This document shows, in pieces, positions 27,211 to 36,237 of a stretch of 64,000 nt of DNA. The first letter of the stretch is position 1. Every line of letters begins with the position of its first letter. Source of the DNA: Pedobacter puniceum (lineage in GTDB: Bacteria > Bacteroidota > Bacteroidia > Sphingobacteriales > Sphingobacteriaceae). A program made the translations under genes and the position numbers. The DNA lies in the NCBI RefSeq assembly GCF_009674685.1, contig NZ_WKJI01000001.1, forward strand, positions 1,302,001 to 1,366,000, given 5' to 3'. The notes below the pieces were generated by a model. That model was not told the DNA's origin and did no database searches. It saw nothing but the letters and a program-made list of their open reading frames with translations.

Positions 27211-28206
27211 TTATTTATTCATCAGTTTACCGCCGATGTTTCCAACTGTTGAGCCTGCACCTGCTCCGGCGATGTTTCCGGCTTTCATTGCTGTAGAGTT
27301 TACATTGCGGGTAAAGTTTCCTGCGCCTCCGGCTTGGATTACCCAACCTGTTACTGTCGGGATAGTGAAGTACCCGATGATGCCGATAATCATAAAGATG
27401 ATGTACACGGTATTGCTCGTATCAGGTATATAGGTGGGGTCGGCAAGCATTGCTATATCCCGTTCTAAAATGAGGGATTGTATTCTTGCCAACATTGAGC
27501 TGAACAAATCCGAAACGGGAAGCCACAGGTAAACGCTGACGTACCTCGTGAGCCATTGCGTGAGCGTGGACTGAAAGCCATCCCATACGGAAATAGCAAA
27601 GGCTATTGGTCCGAGTATGGAGAGGACTATCAGGAAAAACGTCCGTATGGTATCAATGACCAATGCTGCCGCCTGAAAGAGTATTTCCAGTAGATTGCGA
27701 AACCAATCCTTTATGGCTTTCTCTATCTTGTAGGCTTGCCTGTCCATATACATACCCGCCATCGTGCCAATGTCGGAGGGCGACCAACCCAGTTCGTCCA
27801 GTTTCTTATCAAACTCTTCGTCTGATACCATATAGGCGGTTTCGGGGTTCCTTACCATTGCCTCGTATTCCAACTTGTCTTTCTGCTGTTGCAGCTTGTT
27901 CAGGTCAAGCACCTGGTCTTCGAGTATTTGGTGGGTTCCTACCACCACCGGGCTTAGTACCGCATTGATGGTTCCCAATACGATGGTCGGGAAGAACATA
28001 ATACAAAGCCCCAAAGCGAACGGGCGCAGCAAAGGGAACATATCAATAGGTTCGGCACGGCTTAAAGCCTGCCAAACCTTTAATGCCACATAGAACAATG
28101 CTCCCAATCCCGCCAAACCTTTAGCGACTGCCGCCATATCGCCTGCAAGCGGCATCATATCATGATAAAGCGACCGCAGGAGTTCGTGAAGATTATCCCA
28201 TTCCAT
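27211..28206 (-). CDS. traJ: Conjugative transposon protein TraJ
   Basis: 331 residues, multi-span inner-membrane protein comparable to VirB6. Hydrophobic segments at about 28-48, 70-90, 183-210 and 268-290, and a Gly/Ala-rich tail (AGAGAGSTVGNIGGK). Landmarks: IDMFPLLRPFALGLCIMFFP and GPIAFAISVWDGFQSTLTQW. The stop-start distance to traI is 3 bp. Confidence 0.93.
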   Translation of the reverse strand: MEWDNLHELLRSLYHDMMPLAGDMAAVAKGLAGLGALFYVALKVWQALSRAEPIDMFPLLRPFALGLCIMFFPTIVLGTINAVLSPVVVGTHQILEDQVLDLNKLQQQKDKLEYEAMVRNPETAYMVSDEEFDKKLDELGWSPSDIGTMAGMYMDRQAYKIEKAIKDWFRNLLEILFQAAALVIDTIRTFFLIVLSILGPIAFAISVWDGFQSTLTQWLTRYVSVYLWLPVSDLFSSMLARIQSLILERDIAMLADPTYIPDTSNTVYIIFMIIGIIGYFTIPTVTGWVIQAGGAGNFTRNVNSTAMKAGNIAGAGAGSTVGNIGGKLMNK

Positions 28207-28209
28207 AGT

Positions 28210-28842
28210 TTACCAGTATTTTTGGTTAGCAGTTCCGTAGAGTTCAAGCACTCTTTGGGCATCGTTTTTCTTTTTCGCTCTTAGGTAGCTTACAGAAATG
28301 TTCTTGTTGGTGTAGTAGCGTACAAGACTGTGGTAATCCTTAACCTCTTTGTACACACGGTCAATCACATCCATACGCTCTTTGTCATTTAGCGAAAGGC
28401 TTGATGAGGTTATAATCTGCTTCAATTCTTTCAGCAGTTCAGTACTTTCATTGAGCAGTGCCGAATAACCGTTGCCGATAGCGGTCAGTTCCTGCGGTGT
28501 GAAATTTGGGTCGTTCATCATCTTACCGAAATTTTGCACATACATTTCGGAAACATCGCCCACCAACAAAACCGTTTGCTGCACCTTGCGGGCATCTTTC
28601 ACAAGGTTGTTGATGGCTTTCAGCTTGTCGTAGTATTCCTTGCCCTGGTCATACACTTTTTTCACTTCGTTAAAGTTTTTTATCACGTTACTCACGGTGG
28701 AAGAAGTCTGCACGATTTCGTTTGCAGAGTTGATAATGCCCGAAGCCAAATTAGCGGGGTCGGTTACAACCCACTGGGCTTTTGCTGACGGTGCTACGGC
28801 AAGCATAAGTGCCGTACACACCAGATACAATACTTTTTTCAT
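28210..28842 (-). CDS. traI: TraI-like periplasmic protein (DUF4141)
   Basis: 210 residues with a signal peptide (LYLVCTALMLAVAPSAKAQW) then WVVTDPANLASGIINSANEIVQTSS (first part quoted: WVVTDPANLASGI), the signature of DUF4141/TraI. Helical mature part, VirB5-like by position. Follows traG by 28 bp. Confidence 0.93.
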   Translation of the reverse strand: MKKVLYLVCTALMLAVAPSAKAQWVVTDPANLASGIINSANEIVQTSSTVSNVIKNFNEVKKVYDQGKEYYDKLKAINNLVKDARKVQQTVLLVGDVSEMYVQNFGKMMNDPNFTPQELTAIGNGYSALLNESTELLKELKQIITSSSLSLNDKERMDVIDRVYKEVKDYHSLVRYYTNKNISVSYLRAKKKNDAQRVLELYGTANQKYW

Positions 28843-28870
28843 TGTTTCTGAATTTTTAAATTGTTAATGA

Positions 28871-31375
28871 CTATTGATTTGAATTGTCCCGCCTTTGCAT
28901 TGCGATATGCTTAATGGCGAGTTCCACATTGCCGTCCAGTTCAGCAGCAAGCTGCATCACTTCCATTTTCTCAGTTTCTTCGGTCGTGTAAGCGAGGTAT
29001 TCCTCCAAACTAACTTCGGTGGCATAGACTGCCGAGTGCGTACCACCTAAGCCAATCCAAACCTCTTTGTAAAGGCGGCTTGCATCGTTGTTCATATTGA
29101 TGGAAAGTACCTGCCCTTTCTCTTTGTCAGTAAGCCCCAACATCGCCTGTATGTCATCAAACTTGTTCATATACTTGCGTTGGTCAAGCAGGATTTTGCA
29201 GTCGGAGTTGTTGATGATACTTTCTTTCACAATGGGCGACTGGATAATATCATCGACCTCTTGCGTTACGACAATCGCTTCGCCGAAAAATTTGCGGACG
29301 GTTTTAAACAGGTACTTGATGTATTCCGCCATTCCCTCTTTGGCAATCGCTTTCCAGGCTTCTTCAATTAGGATGAGCTTGCGAATACCTTTCAATCGGC
29401 GCATCTTGTTGATGAACACCTCCATAATGATAATCGTGACTATGGGAAAGAGGATTTTGTGGTCTTTAATCGCATCAATTTCAAACACGATAAAGCGTTT
29501 GGAAAGCAGGTCTAACTGCTTGTTTGAGTTCAGCAGGTAATCGTATTCGCCACCCTTGTAATAGGGTTCGAGTACGTTCAGAAAGTTGGCAATGTCAAAG
29601 TCTTTTTCCCTTACCTGCTTTTCCTCCAATACCTTGCGGTAATCGCTCTTTACATACTCATAAAAACCGTTGAATGAGGGATAAACATCTTGGTGCTTGA
29701 TACGCTCGATATAACCGCTTACCGCATTGGAAAGGGCAACTTCTTCAGAACGGGTTGGCGGTTCATCATCACGTTTCCATAAAGTCAGTATCAAAGTCTT
29801 GATACTTTCCCTTTTCTCAATATCAAAGACGCCGTCATCAGTATAGAAAGGATTAAAGGCAATCGGGTTGTCTTCGGTGTAAGTGAAGTAAACGCCGTCT
29901 TCGCCTTTGGTCTTTCCTTTGATGAGTTCGCATAAGCCCTGATAAGAGTTACCCGTATCTACCAACAGCACGTGTGCGCCCTGCTCGTAATACTGCCGTA
30001 CCATATGGTTTGTGAAGAACGATTTACCACTGCCTGATGGCCCTAATATGAACTTGTTCCGGTTCGTGATGATACCCCGCTTCATAGGCAGGTCGGAAAT
30101 ATCCAGATGGATAGGTTTTCCGGTCAGGCGGTCAGCCATCTTGATACCGAACGGCGAGGGCGAATTGTGGTAGTTGGTTTCTTCCGTAAAGAAGCACAGC
30201 GCAGGCTCAATGAACGTGTAAAAACTTTCCTCACTGGGAAAGTCGCCTGCATTGCCCGGCATTCCTGCCCAGTACAAGGTAGCCACATCCGCAGTGTTGT
30301 GCCGGGGTTTACACTCCATCAGTGCCAACGCACTACCGCAATCGTTCTTTAGCTGTTTGAGTTCCGAAAGGTCTTCCGACCACGCCATAATGTTGAAGTG
30401 CGCACGTATAGAAGACAGCCCGAAGCTGCGCGCTTCGTTCAGGTACTTTTCTATCCACTCTTTGTTGATTTGGTTGGCACGGCTGTACCTTGCCAGTGAG
30501 TGCATATTACGGGCAGATTTCTCAAACTTTTGCAGGTTGTCTTCACTGTTATCCAAAAACAAATACTGGTTGTAGATGTGGTTGCAGCTCAACAGCAAAC
30601 CCACGGGTGCGGCGAATGACAAACGGCAGTCGCTACGGTCGGTGGATAGCTTTTCAAAACGGGTATCTGCCGATACGGTTCCGGGCAGGTCGTCTGTGTC
30701 TGACAAGGTGTGCAGGCTTAACCTTTTGTTGCCAATGCGTACTTCTTCGTTTCCAAGTGCGATGTCCTGCATTGGTGTTCCGACTCCCCTCGATAGCGTG
30801 AGGTACTGCTCCAGTAATCCCTGTGTATCTTCCGTACCGATGATTTCATCTTCGGTCAGGCATTTCAGGCTTACAAAACCGCTATCGTTCACGATACGCT
30901 CAAATTGGGCGACCGCCTCCATAAAGCGATGTATCGTTTCCTTGTTCCTGATTTCCTTTGGTATCAGTTTGCCTTTGCAAAGCGAACTGAAGTTGCTTTG
31001 CATCCGCATTCTTTCCTTAGTGGTCTTCGTCAAGAACAGGTAACAATAATGGTTCAGGAACGGTCGCTCATTGAAATGGCGTTGATAAGACTTTGATAAA
31101 AAACTTTGGTCTTCTATTGACAGATCGGGCGCATAGCTTTCCTTGATGTACCAATCCTGTTTGTGAATGACCGTAAAATCAGGCAGGGTTTTAATCGCTT
31201 TGTGCCAGGCGGAATGTATCACTTCATATTCCGCAGAAGCTACCGTGAACAGTTCCGGCAGGCGCACTTCAAAGCAGGCGGTAATGTCCGCATCTTTGGA
31301 AAGGATGCAGTTGTTCTCTACTGCCAACAACGGAAATTTGTTTTCCAGTGTGGTGGTCTTTGCTACATTTCTCAT
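28871..31375 (-). CDS. traG: TraG conjugation ATPase (VirB4 type)
   Basis: 834-residue cytoplasmic motor for channel assembly. Walker A GPSGSGKS at about 445-452 (Lys451), Walker B LILIEEAWKA at about 665-675, then the conserved EAIVVTQEVDDIIQSPIVKE. Full length for the family. The ATG overlaps the traF stop (ATGA), so translation is coupled. VirB4-like, not the coupling protein, which is encoded at 45961-47946. Confidence 0.95.
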   Translation of the reverse strand: MRNVAKTTTLENKFPLLAVENNCILSKDADITACFEVRLPELFTVASAEYEVIHSAWHKAIKTLPDFTVIHKQDWYIKESYAPDLSIEDQSFLSKSYQRHFNERPFLNHYCYLFLTKTTKERMRMQSNFSSLCKGKLIPKEIRNKETIHRFMEAVAQFERIVNDSGFVSLKCLTEDEIIGTEDTQGLLEQYLTLSRGVGTPMQDIALGNEEVRIGNKRLSLHTLSDTDDLPGTVSADTRFEKLSTDRSDCRLSFAAPVGLLLSCNHIYNQYLFLDNSEDNLQKFEKSARNMHSLARYSRANQINKEWIEKYLNEARSFGLSSIRAHFNIMAWSEDLSELKQLKNDCGSALALMECKPRHNTADVATLYWAGMPGNAGDFPSEESFYTFIEPALCFFTEETNYHNSPSPFGIKMADRLTGKPIHLDISDLPMKRGIITNRNKFILGPSGSGKSFFTNHMVRQYYEQGAHVLLVDTGNSYQGLCELIKGKTKGEDGVYFTYTEDNPIAFNPFYTDDGVFDIEKRESIKTLILTLWKRDDEPPTRSEEVALSNAVSGYIERIKHQDVYPSFNGFYEYVKSDYRKVLEEKQVREKDFDIANFLNVLEPYYKGGEYDYLLNSNKQLDLLSKRFIVFEIDAIKDHKILFPIVTIIIMEVFINKMRRLKGIRKLILIEEAWKAIAKEGMAEYIKYLFKTVRKFFGEAIVVTQEVDDIIQSPIVKESIINNSDCKILLDQRKYMNKFDDIQAMLGLTDKEKGQVLSINMNNDASRLYKEVWIGLGGTHSAVYATEVSLEEYLAYTTEETEKMEVMQLAAELDGNVELAIKHIAMQRRDNSNQ

Positions 31376-31704
31376 ACGGCATTCTGTTTAGGTGTGAATT
31401 TTAAATAGCGGTGTACAGGCTTGCGGCAGATGATGTAGCGGGGATGCCGTTTATTAGCTGCAATTTTCATCAGCCCGTGTTCACCGTACTTCCTGTTGAG
31501 TGAAAAGGTCTGCCATACAATGAGCGATGCACCGCCTGCTCCGAGGAATAGGCAGATGTAAGAGTTTACGCCTGCCATATACAGTATCATTACGAAGATT
31601 AGCGTACCGAGTAGTCCGCCAGCGAAGATGAAAAGGTATTGCGCTTTCAATCCTTTAAATTCTACCGTTCTTCCGATGCCTTTGTTGATATTGTAATTGT
31701 TCAT
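31372..31704 (-). CDS. traF: TraF-like membrane protein (DUF4133)
   Basis: 110 residues from ATG at 31704 (MNNYNINKGIGRTVEFKGLK); an open frame runs to 31779 but would overlap traE. Two membrane spans at about 24-44 and 48-67, then a basic tail with KRHPRYI. VirB3-like by place and topology. The stop overlaps the traG start. Confidence 0.9.
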   Translation of the reverse strand: MNNYNINKGIGRTVEFKGLKAQYLFIFAGGLLGTLIFVMILYMAGVNSYICLFLGAGGASLIVWQTFSLNRKYGEHGLMKIAANKRHPRYIICRKPVHRYLKFTPKQNAV

Positions 31705-31715
31705 AAGGCTAGGGA

Positions 31716-32021
31716 TTAAAGGAAGAATGAACGCAGGATAGTAGCCGCTACAATCAAGAATATACACGCACCAAACCACGAAGCCGCAGTTTTCGATGTG
31801 TCAGGGTCACCCGAACTGAATTTGTTGTACACCTTAACGCCCCCGATGAGCCCAACAACTGCACCGATAGCGTAGATCAATTGAGTAGCGGGGTCGAAAT
31901 AACTTGTTACCATTTGGGTGGCCTCGTTGATACCTGCAGAACCGTTTCCCTGTGCGAATGCACCAATTCCTGACAGCATTGTCACTGCTACCAGCAAAAC
32001 TTTTTTTCTTTGTTTTTCCAT
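31716..32021 (-). CDS. traE: TraE-like small membrane protein (DUF4134)
   Basis: 101 residues with signal peptide (KVLLVAVTMLSGIGAFAQ) and two hydrophobic spans (about 46-64 and 80-98). Text GINEATQMVTSYFDPATQL and GVKVYNKFSSGDPDTSKTA is typical of DUF4134, VirB2-like. First gene of the traE-Q unit; copy A of the shared motif lies 91 bp upstream. Confidence 0.92.
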   Translation of the reverse strand: MEKQRKKVLLVAVTMLSGIGAFAQGNGSAGINEATQMVTSYFDPATQLIYAIGAVVGLIGGVKVYNKFSSGDPDTSKTAASWFGACIFLIVAATILRSFFL

Positions 32022-32112
32022 AATTGAAACACATTAATTTGTTACTGTTTATCCCGCACCTTGCGAGCTTTCGGGACAAATGTCTTATGGAAAAAGAGGC
32101 GTTACCTTAAAG

Positions 32113-32136
32113 TGGCAGTCAGAGGAATTGTTTGGC
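32113..32136 (-). promoter_or_regulatory. Shared transfer motif, copy A (upstream of traE)
   Basis: Read on the minus strand: GCCAAACAATTCC, then TCTGACT, then GCCA. All 16 conserved positions of the four-copy set are met. It lies 91 bp before traE. A TCCCG/CGGGA hairpin lies between it and the gene. Confidence 0.6.
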
Positions 32137-32203
32137 TGCTAGTGGCGGTTGTAAAAGGTATTTTTATAACTTAGGCATCTATTTATTTTAATACGCTAAC
32201 ATT

Positions 32204-33346
32204 ATGATTGATTTTGAAATAGCAGAAATTGAAGCTACTAATCAATTTGCCCAATTACTAAACCCAAGGGTAGATTTTGCAACACCATACGTATTCTATT
32301 ACGATGAAACCAATAATATCAAAACATTCTATGTAAGAGAAAATGATTTCAATTATACGTTTACAGCTAATTTTGTTTTGGGAGGAGTTCTACATGAAGG
32401 AGCAGTACCGGATGTACAGCCATTGATAGATAGTTTTAAATTACAGAAGACAGCCAAGGAAGTAAAATTTAAACATATCGCATTTGGAGATTTTCTTGAT
32501 TGTCTAAAATCCCAGAAGCTAAACCTCTTCTTTCGCTTTTTAAAAGAAAGCGATCTTTATGTCCATTATTCAAGTTTAAATATTTTGTACTGGTCTGTAG
32601 TTGATATTGTAGATTCTGCGATAATGAATTCTGACGCAGCTATGCAATTAAGACCTGGATTTGACAATCAAATGAAGAATGACCTTTACAAACTCTGTCG
32701 TCTTGAAATAGATGCCGTCGTTCAACTTTTTTATGCTTTCGAATATCCTAATGTTAAACCTGAGAAAATTGGTGATTTCATAGAAGCATTGAGTAATCTT
32801 TTCGAAGAATATCTTCCGTTACAAGAATTTCATTTTGGGTTGGAATCTTTACGGCAGATATTGAAAGAGTCTAAAAAGAAAGGTGAGCTAGCTTTTGTTA
32901 TGGATGAAAAAGATCACGTACTGTTAGCAGATTTGACACACTTTTATCTCAGACCTATATATACCTTCAAGAATTCAACTCATATTTTTGACAACGAGGA
33001 TTCTATCCGAGAAGCTTTGAACGATTACAGAATGCTAGATAAAGGTGTAGAGTTTAAAAACTATTCTTTTGTTGATTCTCAGGGCAGCCAATTGACACAA
33101 CTATCTGATATTTTTATTGGTTTCATGGGTAAATATACCCAATACAGGAATACGCATACTATGGAAGAAATTAAAGCGGATATCGACTCTTTCTCAGCCT
33201 TACAGTTAGTAAATATGAAGTTATTTATTGATATCATTAATAAATCAGATCAAAAAAATCCTGCCTTTCTACACGCAACAGATAGTTATGAAGAGGTAAT
33301 GAAATTTGGGGAGCTATGCGAAATTATTGCAGGAAAACAACCTTAA
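32204..33346 (+). CDS. DUF3800-like protein (RNase-H-fold family)
   Basis: 380 residues, soluble. The early motif VFYYDETNNIKTF (about 30-42) corresponds to the YIDESG-type start of DUF3800, and the late SQGSQLTQLSDIFIGF (about 294-309) to its D-x-QLADL motif, acidic positions of an RNase-H-like fold. DUF3800 proteins are frequent in mobile elements and defence islands; activity unknown. It points away from traE and faces the Ubl operon, ending in a shared bidirectional terminator. AT-rich compared with tra genes. Confidence 0.7.
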   Translation: MIDFEIAEIEATNQFAQLLNPRVDFATPYVFYYDETNNIKTFYVRENDFNYTFTANFVLGGVLHEGAVPDVQPLIDSFKLQKTAKEVKFKHIAFGDFLDCLKSQKLNLFFRFLKESDLYVHYSSLNILYWSVVDIVDSAIMNSDAAMQLRPGFDNQMKNDLYKLCRLEIDAVVQLFYAFEYPNVKPEKIGDFIEALSNLFEEYLPLQEFHFGLESLRQILKESKKKGELAFVMDEKDHVLLADLTHFYLRPIYTFKNSTHIFDNEDSIREALNDYRMLDKGVEFKNYSFVDSQGSQLTQLSDIFIGFMGKYTQYRNTHTMEEIKADIDSFSALQLVNMKLFIDIINKSDQKNPAFLHATDSYEEVMKFGELCEIIAGKQP

Positions 33347-33379
33347 TTAGTATTAGATAACCCAAAGACAGTATATAAA

Positions 33380-33407
33380 TAAAGCCGAAGAATTACCTTC
33401 GGCTTTA
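33380..33407. terminator. Bidirectional terminator between DUF3800 gene and Ubl operon
   Basis: Perfect 11-bp stem TAAAGCCGAAG/CTTCGGCTTTA with a 6-nt loop, between two converging genes. Confidence 0.88.
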
Positions 33408-33427
33408 TAGAAATAAAAATCAAAGTT

Positions 33428-33841
33428 CTACAATCGGAAAAATTTGGAGATTTTCTGCCAAATAGAAGATTTTTGACTTTCTTGAGGTTCTTCTTTTGGA
33501 ATATCCGGCATGTCAAAATACTCCGTCTTACGTTCTAAGTCATTTTCTCTACCTAGACGGATTTCCTTTTCTGTCCAATGACCAGCAAACTCAACGTTAT
33601 TGTTTCTTATCCAATAATGAGACTGACATTCAAAATTCCAATTGCCTATAGACGGATAAAGCGTAATTGATTTGCCATTAAATGTCAACCTCCAATCAGT
33701 CGGAGACAATGGAGTTACCACTTCGTTACCGCAACCACATACACATTTATGTATTGCAGTGCAGTATTCGATTGAGACGTATAAAATACCTTCTTCAACC
33801 TTCTCGGGAATGAACTCAACGAACTTATGCTGTAACGACAT
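33428..33841 (-). CDS. DUF6527 protein, third gene of ubiquitin-like operon
   Basis: 137 residues from ATG at 33841 (MSLQHKFVEFIPEKVEEG); ATG at 33847 is an equally possible start. The frame is open to 33907, but further extension would read into the ThiF gene. C27, H31, C33, C35 and C37 form a compact Cys/His cluster (HKCVCGCGNEV), followed by PLSPTDWRL and SIGNWNFECQSHYWI, the DUF6527 signature, probably metal binding. It overlaps the end of the ThiF gene. DUF6527 genes commonly accompany multiubiquitin and E2-E1 genes. Role unknown. Confidence 0.82.
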   Translation of the reverse strand: MSLQHKFVEFIPEKVEEGILYVSIEYCTAIHKCVCGCGNEVVTPLSPTDWRLTFNGKSITLYPSIGNWNFECQSHYWIRNNNVEFAGHWTEKEIRLGRENDLERKTEYFDMPDIPKEEPQESQKSSIWQKISKFFRL

Positions 33842-34982
33842 CTTCATTAAAAATTTTAGATGTGCTAATAGCATATGAGCTATGATGCTCATTTTCCAAA
33901 TCAACATAAATTCCAGATAGCTTCTTCCATTTCAGGATAGCAAAAATTGCATTCAATGCATTCAATTCCGCAATTTGAATATTAGTAGCATATTCATTAT
34001 TATCGGAATCTTCTGAAAAAATACGAAGAGGTAAATGGTCATTTTTGTCACGGGTGGCAGAAGTAACTCTTACAGCACCCGTAAGCTTGTCATCAACGAC
34101 ATTCACACCCAAACCTACATCGGAAAACGGAATACCTGCGCTAGCCAAATAATCTGTTACCATCTTCCTGACAGCATTTTTATCAACACATATAAATACA
34201 TAATCCATTTTATCTAACTCTAATAGATTCTCTTTCTTCACATAGTAGTCATGGACATAAATGTATTTGTGCATGTTAGAATACAACTTTTGATAATATG
34301 CAGCCTTTCTCGGATTTTCATCAAGGTCACTCATTGATGCAGCACCAGGCGAACGGAATGCATTGTGTTGGTCAAAGCTATCCCCATCAAAAAGATGGAT
34401 TTCCTTTACCGGTGTTTTAGCCACCATATCCAAAATATATGCTCCAGTTCCTCCTAAACCAACAATTGCTATTTTCTGATTTTCCAATTTCGAATTAATA
34501 GCTTCTATGTTAGCGCGGCTTGAATTAGTATCAATGTATTGGAATACTGTTTCATTAGAGCTGTCTGCTATCAGCTTAAAAGTCTTTTCCGTAACTGACG
34601 GATACAAATATTTGGCGGGAGCGGAAATGATATCTACATACCTCTTGACCTTTTCGTAATAGTTAGGATATCCACCAGTAGGCTTATTAGAAAATGATCT
34701 ATTTACGGTAATCTGATTGTTTAATACAGAATTACTGTTGCCATGTTGAATAGCGGTAATAAAGTTGCCGTCGATTTCACAGGGATTATCTCCTATAAAA
34801 AAAATAACATGGTTTTGAATATCATGTAATGTAGTTACCAATATACCGTATTGTAGATTTTTGTTTTGATCAACAAAGGGTATATGATGGATAAGTAAAT
34901 ATCCACCACGTACCTCGATCTCATAACCTTCGTCTCTTAGACGTTTAAGGTCGGGACTATGATTTATCAGTTGCTGTGACAT
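33825..34982 (-). CDS. E2-E1 fusion: ThiF-family adenylyltransferase with N-terminal E2-like domain
   Basis: 385 residues. N-terminal part (about 1-130) resembles DUF6791/E2-like domains: HVIFFIGDNPCEIDG places C68 as the candidate E2 cysteine. The C-terminal part is an E1/ThiF domain with nucleotide loop GLGGTG (175-180), acidic LFDGD around 197-201 and R210 in NAFRSPG. It would activate the C-terminus of a ubiquitin-like partner and pass it on. It overlaps the multiubiquitin gene by 26 bp and the DUF6527 gene at its end, so all three are co-translated. No JAB-type deubiquitinase gene is visible here. Confidence 0.83.
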   Translation of the reverse strand: MSQQLINHSPDLKRLRDEGYEIEVRGGYLLIHHIPFVDQNKNLQYGILVTTLHDIQNHVIFFIGDNPCEIDGNFITAIQHGNSNSVLNNQITVNRSFSNKPTGGYPNYYEKVKRYVDIISAPAKYLYPSVTEKTFKLIADSSNETVFQYIDTNSSRANIEAINSKLENQKIAIVGLGGTGAYILDMVAKTPVKEIHLFDGDSFDQHNAFRSPGAASMSDLDENPRKAAYYQKLYSNMHKYIYVHDYYVKKENLLELDKMDYVFICVDKNAVRKMVTDYLASAGIPFSDVGLGVNVVDDKLTGAVRVTSATRDKNDHLPLRIFSEDSDNNEYATNIQIAELNALNAIFAILKWKKLSGIYVDLENEHHSSYAISTSKIFNEDVVTA

Positions 34983-35658
34983 CGAAGATCATTTTATTTT
35001 TGACACGAACAACTGAACCTTTAACCATAGTGCCTTCTGGTTTAGGTTCCCAACCTCTACTGTAAGTAACTGTATAACCTTTGTTTGGATTATTATCATA
35101 TGATCCAAAGGCTAAAACAACCAATTGCTCAAAAGAAATGTTTATTTCTTTCCATATGTGCGGACGTGCATTGACAATGATGGTTACTTCAGTTGGTCTT
35201 GGCTTAGAAAAGAATCTCTCTTTACCCGGACGAGCTAAATCAACTACTTCATCATCGAATATTTGATCGTCTTGCCAGCCTTCCTTGATGTCAAGGAAGA
35301 TATCATCTTCCGCAGGTATGTTGCCCAGCTCTCTGATTTGAACACCTCTGATATATTGCTTATACCAAGTAAAAGGCTTGTCGTTAATGAAAAACTGGAG
35401 TTTTTTCTTTACAAAGAAATATTCAGTTTCTGGCCGAGCCAGATTTACCTGCTTTTCATTTTCAATAAGCTCATCCTGATAAGGTTTACTAATTGATAAA
35501 AACAACTCGGTATCTAAAGGTATCCCAGCAAGTTGTTTTAATTCTGCCCCTGTTTTGTATTGGTCAAAAGTCTCATATTCTTTGCCTTCTATTACAAATT
35601 TTAGGGGTATTTTTGGGCTATGGGAATGCAAATCCCCTTGATGATTATCTAACTTCAT
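34957..35658 (-). CDS. Multiubiquitin protein with three beta-grasp repeats
   Basis: 233 residues made of three ubiquitin-like units at about 17-83, 86-151 and 156-227. The first two share the pattern K-x-x-F-x-I-x-x-K-x-[YF]..., then G-x-[EQ]-[LI]-[KR]-x-L, then a LARP end (VNLARPETEYFF and VDLARPGKERFF). The third lacks that end and closes with RVKNKMIFDV. Proteins of this type (multiubiquitin, PF14452) are encoded with E1/E2-like partners in bacterial ubiquitin-like operons. First gene of the operon. Confidence 0.88.
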   Translation of the reverse strand: MKLDNHQGDLHSHSPKIPLKFVIEGKEYETFDQYKTGAELKQLAGIPLDTELFLSISKPYQDELIENEKQVNLARPETEYFFVKKKLQFFINDKPFTWYKQYIRGVQIRELGNIPAEDDIFLDIKEGWQDDQIFDDEVVDLARPGKERFFSKPRPTEVTIIVNARPHIWKEINISFEQLVVLAFGSYDNNPNKGYTVTYSRGWEPKPEGTMVKGSVVRVKNKMIFDVTATDKS

Positions 35659-35724
35659 CGTAAATTAAATTTTGATATTAACTAATAAATAATTGCTTAT
35701 TGCCTATCATTTCAGCAATAAATA

Positions 35725-35957
35725 AGGGCTTGCCCTACGATAGTTTTAATCCTGATGCAATTGAAATTTTATACTATTAATACCAAGCCCTACTGCCTGA
35801 ATTGCAATGACAGCAGGTTAAAATCACGAAAAGCTTGTTTATTACAAATAAAGGAAGTAGTTTTGAAGTGCAAAAACATTACTACCAAGAGCCTTGCAAG
35901 GGCTTTTGTTTCCTTTAAGGAATCAAGCCAGGTGATTTTCGCCTGGTTTTTTATTTT
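35725..35957 (+). ncRNA. Candidate structured RNA with intrinsic terminator
   Basis: The 317-bp gap (35659-35975) has no convincing gene, but the plus strand shows a chain of hairpins: AGGGCTTG (35725-35732) pairs with CAAGCCCT (35784-35791); CAAGAGCC/GGCTTTTG (35886-35908, one wobble); TTCC/GGAA (35910-35922); and a terminator CCAGGTGA/TCGCCTGG (35928-35946, one wobble) followed by TTTTTTATTTT. The terminator points along the plus strand, where no gene ends. No promoter is certain. Confidence 0.4.
35928..35957 (+). terminator. Orphan plus-strand intrinsic terminator
   Basis: 8-bp stem CCAGGTGA/TCGCCTGG with one wobble, 3-nt loop, then TTTTTTATTTT. It serves no visible plus-strand gene and is wrongly directed for the flanking minus-strand operons. 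Confidence 0.7.
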
Positions 35958-35975
35958 CTTACCTGCCTTTTTTCA

Positions 35976-36221
35976 TTAAAATTTTGTGTCTGTTATTGAT
36001 TTCGGATCGTTTCCGGGTTTAACAGTATCGCTATCTCTAATAGGTCCACCATTCGGGCGATGTATTCTAACTTCTCCTCCGCCATTTTTTGATGAAAATT
36101 GTTTTGCAAGTTGTTCAGCTTGCTTTTGAGTACTGACAATTGCTGATGCTTTCTTGCCGCCTTCCTTTTGGACGTTCCACCCGTCTTGTCCTTTTTTCTG
36201 TGTTACATGATAATTTGCCAC
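35976..36221 (-). CDS. DUF2188 small protein
   Basis: 81 residues from GTG at 36221 (VANYHVTQKKGQDGWNVQKE); the longer ATG frame up to 36338 would run into the protease gene and adds unrelated sequence. The pattern YHV...GW.V...ASA...T..A...A, ending in VRIHRPNGGPIRDSDT, is that of DUF2188, a short beta-alpha domain of unknown function. It follows the protease by 16 bp and is the third gene of the AAA-protease operon. Confidence 0.78.
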   Translation of the reverse strand: MANYHVTQKKGQDGWNVQKEGGKKASAIVSTQKQAEQLAKQFSSKNGGGEVRIHRPNGGPIRDSDTVKPGNDPKSITDTKF

Positions 36222-36237
36222 AATTATAAATATTAAA

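Noticed and set aside
22056-31700. Many plus-strand ORFs opposite the tra genes (up to 155 codons)
   Set aside because: They mirror strongly conserved tra genes, have skewed composition and no supporting motifs.
35755-35979. 74-codon plus-strand ORF in the gap beside the multiubiquitin gene
   Set aside because: It runs through all the hairpins and the terminator, so structured RNA explains the region better.
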